Origin: Anaerolineales bacterium
GTDB lineage: Bacteria; Chloroflexota; Anaerolineae; Anaerolineales; E44-bin32
Assembly: GCA_023250385.1 (NCBI GenBank)
Contig: JAHFAU010000073.1
Span: 1-9,243 of the forward strand
Reading direction: 5' to 3'
Length of the DNA stretch: 9,243 nucleotides
Below are positions 1-5,475 of the stretch, piece by piece (the stretch's first letter is position 1; each line of letters begins with the position of its first letter). Below the pieces are notes generated by a model that worked only from the letters and a program-made list of their open reading frames with translations, searched no databases and was not told where the DNA came from. Both the position numbers and the translations under genes were made by a program.

Positions 1-565
1 CCTCGATTTGTTGGACAGCCGAATAGGAGGGAAAGAACTCGGCGGCCGTGGGCAGGTCCACGGGTTGCAGGTACCTGCTCGCTGTGCGGCGGCCGTAGAG
101 CGGCGCACGGTAGGCCAGAACCTCACGCTCCATCATGCCAACATACGAGCCACAGAGAATCAGGAACACCTGCGAGTTCTTGAGACCCTCGTCCCATACC
201 TTCTGGAGTATGGATGGTATGGCCTTGTTGCCGCTGATGAGGTACGTGAATTCATCTTGGATCACAACCGGCCGCCCCGGCAGTTCGATAAGCTCCCGGA
301 AGGCTGCCTCCCAGGACGGAAAAGTGAAACCCTCGGGGACTTGGGAATGCGTGTAAGCCCAGACCTGCTGAGAAAAGCTAGCCAGCTGATGGTTGTCCGA
401 GCTCAGCGTGGAAACGAAGAACAGGTGAGGCTTGTCCTTGCAAAACTCGCGCAGGAGCTCGGTCTTGCCCACCCGTCGGCGGCCATAGAGGACGTAGAGC
501 TCGGCTCGCCCCGATCTGTACAGTTGGTCAAGCTCTGCCAGTTCTGATTCTCGATTGAGGAACAC
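1..565 (-). CDS. Archaeal-type P-loop ATPase (ATPase_2/DUF234-like), N-terminal part
   Basis: The gene is cut by the left edge; 188 residues are visible and open to position 1. The protein starts V/M-FLNRESELAELDQLY, the usual opening of the ATPase_2 family. The Walker A motif is GRRRVGKT at residues 28-35 (K34, T35). The Walker B motif is RPVVIQDEF with D104 and E105. A sensor-like LILCGSYVG stretch follows. I chose GTG at 565 because the family normally begins with MF-x-x-R-E, and a weak purine-rich GAGGGCGG lies just upstream. The frame stays open farther upstream but has no ATG and a poorer sequence. Members are predicted soluble ATPases, often with a C-terminal DUF234 nuclease-like domain, and most have no known cellular role. 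Such genes are often mobile or accessory. It lies 132 bp downstream of the response regulator in the same direction, with a palindrome between them, so it probably has its own promoter. The family call is confident; the function is unknown. Confidence 0.85.
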   Translation of the reverse strand, partial: MFLNRESELAELDQLYRSGRAELYVLYGRRRVGKTELLREFCKDKPHLFFVSTLSSDNHQLASFSQQVWAYTHSQVPEGFTFPSWEAAFRELIELPGRPVVIQDEFTYLISGNKAIPSILQKVWDEGLKNSQVFLILCGSYVGMMEREVLAYRAPLYGRRTASRYLQPVDLPTAAEFFPSYSAVQQIE

Positions 566-590
566 CCCGCCCTCGTCCGCGGAAAGACAC

Positions 591-617
591 AAATCAAGAT
601 TATCATAATCCTGATTT
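591..617. promoter_or_regulatory. 27-bp near-perfect palindrome, putative operator
   Basis: The arms AAATCAAGATTAT and ATAATCCTGATTT flank a single central C; 12 of 13 arm positions pair. It is AT-rich in a GC-rich window and lies 26 bp upstream of the GTG start of the ATPase gene. On the minus strand the centre reads TATGATAAT, which could act as a -10 element, although no good -35 is present. Location and symmetry suggest a dimeric repressor site overlapping the ATPase promoter. That function is inferred. Confidence 0.5.
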
Positions 618-697
618 GCAATTCTTGCATGGGCCTGGATCAAAGAGCGCGACCGCTGGGTGGACTGCTGAACAGGCCGGAGAAACTGGGCAGGGGG

Positions 698-1408
698 TCA
701 GTCGTCGAGCACGCCGTCGGCCTCGAAGACGTAGCCGGCGCCGCGCACGGTCTGGATGTATTTCGGCGTAGAGGGATCTTGCTCGAGCTTCGCCCGCAGC
801 CGGTAGATGAACTGCTTTACCAGCTCGCGCTCTCCGATGTATTCTGGCCCCCAGGCGTTGGCGAGAATCGCGTCGGAGCTGAGCACCTTGCCCTGGTTCT
901 TGAGCAGATACTTCAGCACCTGAAACTCGGTCGGGGTGAGCTGGGTCTCATGGTTGTTGATGAAAACCAGGCGTCGATCCGGATCGGTGACCAGCATCAC
1001 CTCTCGAGAAGCCTTGTAGACCGGAGGCAGGCTGCCGGCCTTTCGACGCCGCAGGCACGCCATCAGGCGGGACGAGAGCTCCTGATAGGTGTAGGGCTTG
1101 ACCACGTAGTCGTCCGCCCCGAGGTGCAGACCACGCACAATATCCTCGGTCGTGCCCTTTACGCTGACAAACACAATCACGGCTTCGGTGATCTTGCGCA
1201 GCCGTCGACAGACTTCGTACCCGTGGATTCCTGGCATCATGACGTCGAGGATGATCGCGTCCGGGCGTTCCTGCTGCGCCAGGCGCAGACCCTCTGCCCC
1301 GCCGGTGGCACAGAGCGCTTCGAAACTGTCCTTTTCCAGCAGCATGCAGAGCAGGTTACCGAGGGTTACGTCGTCGTCAATGACCAGCACGCGAACCTTA
1401 CTTGCCAT
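698..1408 (-). CDS. OmpR/PhoB-family two-component response regulator
   Basis: This is a 236-residue protein of typical family length. The N-terminal receiver domain (about residues 5-120) has the acidic pair D12/D13, phosphoacceptor D55 in IILDVMMPG, S82 at the conserved Thr/Ser position, and K104 in VVKPY. The receiver is therefore expected to be phosphorylated. The C-terminal part (about 140-232) is a winged helix-turn-helix DNA-binding domain with LTPTEFQVLKYL, a recognition-helix region near ELVKQFIYRLRAKLE, and the closing YIQTVRGAGYVF hairpin. The ATG at 1408 has GGGAGGATGCG before it; the earlier ATG in that string is out of frame. No histidine kinase gene is visible on either side, so it is an orphan within this window. 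It lies downstream of the tad operon in the same direction but has its own candidate promoter and leader. Which genes it controls cannot be read from the sequence. Confidence 0.95.
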   Translation of the reverse strand: MASKVRVLVIDDDVTLGNLLCMLLEKDSFEALCATGGAEGLRLAQQERPDAIILDVMMPGIHGYEVCRRLRKITEAVIVFVSVKGTTEDIVRGLHLGADDYVVKPYTYQELSSRLMACLRRRKAGSLPPVYKASREVMLVTDPDRRLVFINNHETQLTPTEFQVLKYLLKNQGKVLSSDAILANAWGPEYIGERELVKQFIYRLRAKLEQDPSTPKYIQTVRGAGYVFEADGVLDD

Positions 1409-1451
1409 CGCATCCTCCCGCTGGTGTTTACCCCCGCGTGAGACCGCCTAT

Positions 1452-1482
1452 AGAAAAGACAAACCGGCCGCATTGCCGGTTT
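1452..1482 (-). terminator. Terminator-like hairpin in the response-regulator leader (possible attenuator)
   Basis: Read on the minus strand, an 8-bp perfect stem AAACCGGC/GCCGGTTT closes a 6-nt loop and is followed by GTCTTTTCTA. The shape fits an intrinsic terminator, although the T run is interrupted. On the plus strand the same hairpin is followed by CGCACTTGG, so it looks directional. Its place between promoter and start codon suggests attenuation, or the 3' end of a short leader RNA of about 210 nt. Confidence 0.4.
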
Positions 1483-1606
1483 CGCACTTGGCTGGCCGGG
1501 TGCCCTGCCGGTCTGGTTCGCCGACAAGCGACCAATTCAGGCTCCCGGGTCGTCGCCTCCATTCAGGTGACACTGATTCGATTCGCTCTTGGCCGACTCC
1601 GTTAGC

Positions 1607-1640
1607 CCCGACTCAACTCTTTCCGAGTTGTCCCCTCGGG
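1607..1640. repeat. Compound inverted repeat in the leader
   Basis: An inner 6-bp stem CAACTC/GAGTTG (1614-1619 with 1625-1630) has a 5-nt loop. An outer 5-bp stem CCCGA/TCGGG (1607-1611 with 1636-1640) encloses it across small internal loops. On the minus strand it would form near the 5' end of the proposed leader RNA. Nothing in the sequence shows its function. Confidence 0.4.
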
Positions 1641-1671
1641 CCGGTAACCTTACTCCAGGGAAGTCAGTCTT

Positions 1672-1700
1672 ATTCTAAACCAGCCATCTGTGGCTGTCAA
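1672..1700 (-). promoter_or_regulatory. Sigma70-type promoter for the response regulator
   Basis: On the minus strand the -35 box TTGACA (1695-1700) is a perfect consensus. After exactly 17 bp comes the -10 box TAGAAT (1672-1677), which has 5 of 6 consensus bases. It points towards the response regulator, and no gene lies between them. Transcription would start near 1665. The spacer contains a dyad, see the entry at 1681-1696. Confidence 0.6.
1681..1696. promoter_or_regulatory. Dyad in promoter spacer, candidate operator
   Basis: Perfect 6-bp arms CAGCCA and TGGCTG are separated by TCTG. The dyad sits between the -35 and -10 boxes and overlaps the last two bases of the -35 box. A protein bound here would block RNA polymerase. 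The binding protein is unknown; autoregulation by the adjacent response regulator is less likely, because OmpR-type sites are usually direct repeats. Confidence 0.35.
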
Positions 1701-2308
1701 CAAATCGTATTCCCTCATGTTGTTGTCCAATGAATCTGTCACCCCTTAACTGTTCAGCGAGAATGCCAACCCATGGACACCGAGGTGACATTGAACGTCA
1801 AGGAGTAGAAGCGTCTCAAGGTACTCAACCGGCTCGAGTCTGGCCAGATTACGGCGACAATCGGGGCAGGCTTGCTGTGACTGTCGGTGCGGAAGGTACG
1901 TCGACTGCGAGCGAGGTACCGCCTCCAAGGGGCAGCCGCCCCGGCGCATGACAATCGGGGACGCCACTCCCCTCATCGGCTGCCTACCGCGGTCCGAAAC
2001 CAGATCGTTGGGCTGGTACGAAAGTAGTACTCCGACTACAACGACTATGACCTGACCGACCGCTTGCGCGAGCTACACGGCATTCAGATTTCCCGCTCCT
2101 CCACCCGGCGCATCCGCCACGAAGCCGGCCTACCCAGCCCCAGAAAACGACGCGTCCCACGTCACCACAGCCGCCGGGAACGCTATCCCCGGCCCGGCAT
2201 GCTGCTGCAGATCGACGGCAGCCACCACGACTGGCTGGAAGGTCGCGCGCCCCTGCTGGTGCTTCTCGCCGCCAGGAGACCTGACCAGGCCGGGACTGAA
2301 CTTTGTTG
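1695..2308 (+). mobile_element. Possible extent of a degenerate ISNCY-type insertion sequence
   Basis: The transposase relic at 1773-2273 must have come from an insertion sequence. Candidate ends are TGTCAACAAA at 1695-1704 and the inverted TTTGTTG at 2302-2308; they share only a 7-bp exact inverted match (CAACAAA/TTTGTTG). Just inside the left end, two imperfect direct units of about 22 bp begin with TGTCCAATGAATC and TGTTCAGCGAGAATG, resembling transposase-binding subrepeats. No target-site duplication was seen. The boundaries are tentative, and the right part of the element is missing or unrecognisable. Confidence 0.3.
1773..2273 (+). pseudogene. ISNCY-family transposase remnant, three nonsense codons, 3' truncated
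   Basis: A single uninterrupted frame from ATG 1773 reads as a transposase of the ISNCY type. It begins MDTEVTLNVKE, followed by a helix-turn-helix region (RLKVLNRLESG, LSVRKVRRLRARY, then HDNRGRHSP). A basic linker GLPSPRKRRVPRHHSRRERY and the start of the DDE catalytic core MLLQIDGSHHDWLEGR follow, with the first catalytic Asp in QIDGS. Stops interrupt it at 1806-1808 (TAG), 1878-1880 (TGA) and 2025-2027 (TAG). No frameshift is needed up to LLVLLAA at 2273. After that the sequence no longer resembles the family, so the other catalytic residues are absent. The frame stays open to TAG at 2373-2375 with unrelated residues. It is the only plus-strand gene trace here and must be inactive. Family assignment rests on recalled motifs. 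Confidence 0.8.
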
Positions 2309-2436
2309 CGGCGTCCTAAAACCGGGTAGGCCGGGATTCTGGTCGCCTGCGGATCTGCGCTCGCCGGCCGCTTAGCGAATTTGCGGACTGCGAACCAGTC
2401 CGAGGCGAGCCACGGAGCCATGGTTTGGTGCCGAGA
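2309..2436. other. Intergenic stretch without recognised genes
   Basis: Between the transposase remnant and the tad terminator I see no gene or RNA gene. A small perfect inverted repeat CGGACT/AGTCCG (2384-2389 with 2397-2402, 7-nt loop) is present without a T tail. Part of this stretch may be degraded insertion-sequence DNA. Confidence 0.5.
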
Positions 2437-2466
2437 TAAAACGAAAGCCCGGCTCAGCAGCCCGGC
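2437..2466 (-). terminator. Intrinsic terminator of the tad operon
   Basis: On the minus strand, 31 nt after the tadA stop codon, GCC-G-GGCT pairs with AGCC-G-GGC around a GCTG loop: seven pairs with one G/G mismatch. The T-rich tail TTTCGTTTTA follows at once. This would end the operon and separate it from the insertion-sequence relic and the response regulator. Confidence 0.6.
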
Positions 2467-2497
2467 CGAATGCCAGCTACGGTCGTCGCGCCTCCAC

Positions 2498-3853
2498 TCA
2501 GTGGCCTGCCTTCCCGCTGAAGATCCCCTCCGGCAGCTCAATATTGTTCATGGCGAACTTGTCGGCGAATTTGGGCCGCAGACCGGTGGACTTTAGTGAA
2601 CCAACTACTCGGGTACCTTGAATCCCAGTCTGCTTGAATTCGAATAGATCCTGCATCACGATGCTCTCGCCCTCCATGCCCTGCACCTCTGCGACCTTGA
2701 CCACTTTGCGTGTCCCGTCACGCATTCGTTCGAGATGCACGACCAGGTCGATGGCTGAGGAAACTTGCTCACGAATGGCTTGAAGAGGAAGCTCCAATCC
2801 CGCCATCAGCACCATTGTTTCAATGCGCCGCAGCGTGTCACGCGGGCTATTGGAGTGGATAGTAGTGAGCGATCCGTCGTGCCCAGTGTTCATGGCTTGC
2901 AGCATGTCCAACGCCTCTCCGCCGCGGGCCTCGCCTACGACGATCCGATCCGGCCGCATGCGCAGGGCATTGATGACGAGCTGCCGGATGGTCACCTGAC
3001 CCTGGCCCTCCACATTAGGCGGTCGGTACTCGAGCCGAACGACGTGCTCCTGCTTTAGCTGTAATTCGGCGGTGTCCTCGATGGTGACGATTCGCTCGTG
3101 GGTCGGGATGAACGCGGACACCACATTCAACAAGGTCGTCTTCCCTGTACCAGTTCCACCGGAAATGATCATGTTGGCCCGGGCCTCGACGCAGGCCTTC
3201 AGGAAGCCCACTAATTGGGAGGACAGTGTGCCGTTGGCAACCAAATCTTGGACCGTGTAAGGGGTATGGGCGAACTTGCGGATCGTGAGGGCCGGCCCGT
3301 CCAGTGCCAGTGGCGGAATGGTTGCGTTGACCCGGTATCCATTCGGCAGGCGGGCATCCACCATCGGAGAAGACTCATCCACCCGCCGACCCAGCGGTGA
3401 GACGATGCGATCAATGATTCTACGGAGATGAGCATCGTTCTCGAAGACCACCTCGCTGAGTTCGATCATTCCGCGACGCTCGATGTACACCCGCTTTGGT
3501 CCGTTCACCATCACCTCGGTGATGGTCTCGTCCTGGAGCAATGGCTCCAGCGGTCCATAGCCCAGAATGTCGGCCAACACCCACTCTAGCAGCCGGGCCC
3601 GATCGGCCCGGGTGTAGAGCAGGTTCTCTTCCGCCAGGACCTGGCTGAAATAGGTCTCGATCAACAGGGTCAAATCCGGCCGGCGGTCCAGATCCAATTC
3701 GCCTTCGGTCTCGGCCAACAACTTGCGCTGAACTCGCTCACGGATGTAGTAGACGTCTGCGGTGACGCCTTCGATACTAGTCGGAATGCCTACAGCATGA
3801 CCGTTTAGGACAACGGCCGTAGCTCCATTCAAAGCCGGGCGGTTGGCGAACAT
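2498..3853 (-). CDS. tadA: TadA/CpaF, Tad pilus secretion ATPase
   Basis: This 451-residue hexameric ATPase of the GspE/VirB11 superfamily is known to power Flp pilus assembly on the cytoplasmic face of the membrane. Residues 111-128 hold the CpaF-type ITEVMVNGPKRVYIERRG. The Walker A motif is SGGTGTGKTT at 231-240 (K238). The Walker B region is DRIVVGEARGGEA (302-314, E308). The His-box region TGHDGSLTTIHSNSP (323-337) and the arginine-rich DTLRRIETM follow. The length is normal. I start at ATG 3853 because AAGGAG sits 6 nt upstream; an in-frame ATG 21 codons farther upstream would overlap the preceding gene and lacks homologous sequence. It follows the TPR-LysM gene by 28 nt and is last in the operon, before a terminator. 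In the common order tadA precedes tadB and tadC, so its position here is unusual. All catalytic motifs are intact. Confidence 0.96.
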   Translation of the reverse strand: MFANRPALNGATAVVLNGHAVGIPTSIEGVTADVYYIRERVQRKLLAETEGELDLDRRPDLTLLIETYFSQVLAEENLLYTRADRARLLEWVLADILGYGPLEPLLQDETITEVMVNGPKRVYIERRGMIELSEVVFENDAHLRRIIDRIVSPLGRRVDESSPMVDARLPNGYRVNATIPPLALDGPALTIRKFAHTPYTVQDLVANGTLSSQLVGFLKACVEARANMIISGGTGTGKTTLLNVVSAFIPTHERIVTIEDTAELQLKQEHVVRLEYRPPNVEGQGQVTIRQLVINALRMRPDRIVVGEARGGEALDMLQAMNTGHDGSLTTIHSNSPRDTLRRIETMVLMAGLELPLQAIREQVSSAIDLVVHLERMRDGTRKVVKVAEVQGMEGESIVMQDLFEFKQTGIQGTRVVGSLKSTGLRPKFADKFAMNNIELPEGIFSGKAGH

Positions 3854-3881
3854 GCTCCTCTCCTTGAGGTCGCGAGCTCGG

Positions 3882-5456
3882 TCACGGCATAACCGGGATG
3901 AGCAGCTGCTGTCCAAAGAAAATCAAGTTGTAGTTCTCGATGCCATTGGCCAGCGCGATGGCCCGCACTGTTGAGCCGTAGCGGCTCGCCAACAAGGTTA
4001 GGTATTCCCCTTGCTGCACCACGTGGATTACTTTCACCTGGCTTGCGGTCGCTAGCCGGATCGCCTGCCGGTAGCGTTCGTAGGCGACGCTGAAATTTCC
4101 ATTGGCTGCGTAACGTTCGGCATCCTGCAGGACACTCAGCAAGGCGGGATTGTCCTGCGCACCACGCTCTCGAAGGTTCCCGAGTTCCGCCGCCGCCCGG
4201 TAGTGCAGCACGGCGGCTTCGAAACTACCCTTGGCGCCTTGAGCCTCGCCGACTTTGAGCTGGGCCTCGTACAGCCGCAGCACCGCCTCTGGATCCTGCT
4301 CCGCCAGGGTGACGGCGCGATCATAGTCGCTCAAGGCACCGTCATATAGATGCAGGGACATCTCCGCGTCTCCGCGGGCGACGTAGGCGTCGTAGAGAGT
4401 CTGTCGGGCGGTCCCCTGGGCATAGCTCGGATCCGCTCCGATCACGATCTCCAGCCCGGTGATCACCTCGCTCCATTGGCCTTGATCGAAATCGTCCTGG
4501 GAATTCAGATACAGGCCCGCTAGCTCCCGCTCGTGCTTGATTTCCGGATCCTGCGGACGAAGGACCAGCGCCTTTCGGAAATAAGTTTCCGCGACCTGCA
4601 GCGCTTCGAGCGAATCCGCCTGTCCAATCAACAGGCTTCGGGCCGCATTGACATAACTCTCAAACAAGCGCGCCTCCACGTACTCCGGCTGCTCCTGGGG
4701 GTGCAAAGTCCGAATGGTCTCGAACCCAAGCACTGCCTCTTGCCAGGCGCCTTCATAGAAACGCGATTCGGCCTCGGTGAGCAGATTCCCGAGCAAGGTC
4801 TGCCGCTCGATGTAGCTCATCTGCAGTGAGATGTCCCGATAGTTGGGCTGCACCGCGGCGATCTGTTGCAATACCGACTGGGCTCCCAGCCAGTCATCGA
4901 TCTCGATCAGGCGCATGGCCTGGTCATATTGATCGGCCAGAGCCATCGCTCCGGTCAACTCCAGCCTCAGCCCCTCCAGTGATGGGAAGGAAGGGTCCAG
5001 CCGTATCATCTCATCCAGCACGGAGGCGGCCTCGGTCAACCTCTCGGCATGCATCAAGGCCTCGACATCGCGCTGCTTGGCCGAGAGGGTGGCCGCCTGG
5101 ATCTCGCGCTCCACTCTCTGGCGCGCCGCAGTCACCTGTTGACCCACCCAGCTCGAGTAGGTTCGGGCGGCCAGAATGGCCCCGACTAGGATGACGCTCG
5201 CCGCGCCGACTCGCACGATCAGGCGACGAAGCCTGCGGCGGGCTTCCACTGCCCGGTCGCCGATCTCAAATTGGTCTAGCCGGGCCCTGAAGTTGAATTC
5301 CTGGCGCAGCGATCGCAGTTCCTGGTCGAGGGGGAAGAGCTGGACCAACCGTTCAACTGCCGTCAGGCCGGCCCGCCACTCCCCTTGCTGAAAATGATAC
5401 ATGGCTAGGGGATACAGCGGGTGTTGGAAGTAGGATTGGGCCCCTTCGGCAGACAT
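3882..5456 (-). CDS. Membrane-anchored TPR protein with C-terminal LysM domain
   Basis: This 524-residue protein has a short N-terminal region with one TPR-like helix pair (about 23-50), then a basic stretch EARRRLRRL and one transmembrane segment (about 79-99). The positive-inside rule puts the rest outside the cytoplasm. A long helical region follows (about 105-470) with some eight TPR-like helix pairs, such as DDWLGAQSVLQQIAAVQP, EGAWQEAVLGFETIRTLHP and GNFSVAYERYRQAIRLA. Residues 476-522 form a LysM domain (HVVQQGEYLTLLASRYGST, then FFGQQLLIP), a fold known to bind peptidoglycan glycans. It sits between tadC and tadA with gaps of 19 and 28 nt, so it is very likely co-transcribed with them. 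I infer an assembly or scaffolding protein that ties the Tad platform to the cell wall. It has no standard tad gene name that I recognise. The ATG at 5456 is preferred over GTG at 5459 because of the AGGAGG spacing. Confidence 0.88.
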   Translation of the reverse strand: MSAEGAQSYFQHPLYPLAMYHFQQGEWRAGLTAVERLVQLFPLDQELRSLRQEFNFRARLDQFEIGDRAVEARRRLRRLIVRVGAASVILVGAILAARTYSSWVGQQVTAARQRVEREIQAATLSAKQRDVEALMHAERLTEAASVLDEMIRLDPSFPSLEGLRLELTGAMALADQYDQAMRLIEIDDWLGAQSVLQQIAAVQPNYRDISLQMSYIERQTLLGNLLTEAESRFYEGAWQEAVLGFETIRTLHPQEQPEYVEARLFESYVNAARSLLIGQADSLEALQVAETYFRKALVLRPQDPEIKHERELAGLYLNSQDDFDQGQWSEVITGLEIVIGADPSYAQGTARQTLYDAYVARGDAEMSLHLYDGALSDYDRAVTLAEQDPEAVLRLYEAQLKVGEAQGAKGSFEAAVLHYRAAAELGNLRERGAQDNPALLSVLQDAERYAANGNFSVAYERYRQAIRLATASQVKVIHVVQQGEYLTLLASRYGSTVRAIALANGIENYNLIFFGQQLLIPVMP

Positions 5457-5460
5457 CACG

Positions 5461-5466
5461 CCTCCT
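5461..5466 (-). promoter_or_regulatory. Ribosome binding site deciding the TPR-LysM start
   Basis: A perfect AGGAGG lies 4 nt before ATG 5456 and only 1 nt before the in-frame GTG at 5459, so the ATG is the better start. It falls in the 19-nt gap after tadC. Confidence 0.7.
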
Positions 5467-5475
5467 AGCTCAGCA

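Larger units (their letters stand above)
1409..1665 (-). other. Putative structured 5' leader of the response regulator gene
   Basis: No convincing gene lies here. If transcription starts about 7 nt after the -10 box at 1672-1677, the message has a leader of about 257 nt before the ATG at 1408. The leader contains a compound hairpin (1607-1640) and a terminator-like hairpin (1452-1482) that ends 43 nt before the start codon. I could not match it to a known riboswitch class from conserved core sequences. The transcription start is inferred. Confidence 0.35.

Noticed and set aside
403..630. A 75-residue minus-strand frame starting with ATG at 630, spanning the palindrome
   Set aside because: It overlaps the ATPase gene in another frame. 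The ATPase frame has clear Walker motifs; this one has a Ser/Arg-rich chance composition.
629..1441. Long plus-strand frame opposite the response regulator
   Set aside because: It is the antisense shadow of a clear OmpR-type gene, and its protein resembles nothing.
1461..1482. Possible cyclic-di-GMP riboswitch because of GCGAAACCGGCAATGC-like sequence in the leader
   Set aside because: The second conserved part of that riboswitch core (a GACGCAAAGCC-like string) is absent, so the resemblance is superficial.
1428..1562. A 44-codon reading frame on the minus strand inside the leader, ATG at 1562 to TAA at 1428
   Set aside because: It has no ribosome binding site, an Arg-rich composition typical of chance frames in GC-rich DNA, and no recognisable protein. 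A leader peptide is possible but unsupported.
2384..2402. Perfect 6-bp inverted repeat CGGACT/AGTCCG as a second terminator
   Set aside because: It has no T tract on either strand, and short hairpins of this size are expected by chance.
1984..2541. A 185-residue minus-strand frame between the response regulator and tadA
   Set aside because: It is antisense to the transposase relic, overlaps the 3' end of tadA, and its composition is Arg/Ser/Gly-rich without any motif.
3854..3916. Upstream in-frame start for tadA giving 21 extra residues
   Set aside because: It would overlap the end of the TPR-LysM gene, the residues are not TadA-like, and the downstream ATG has AAGGAG at good spacing.
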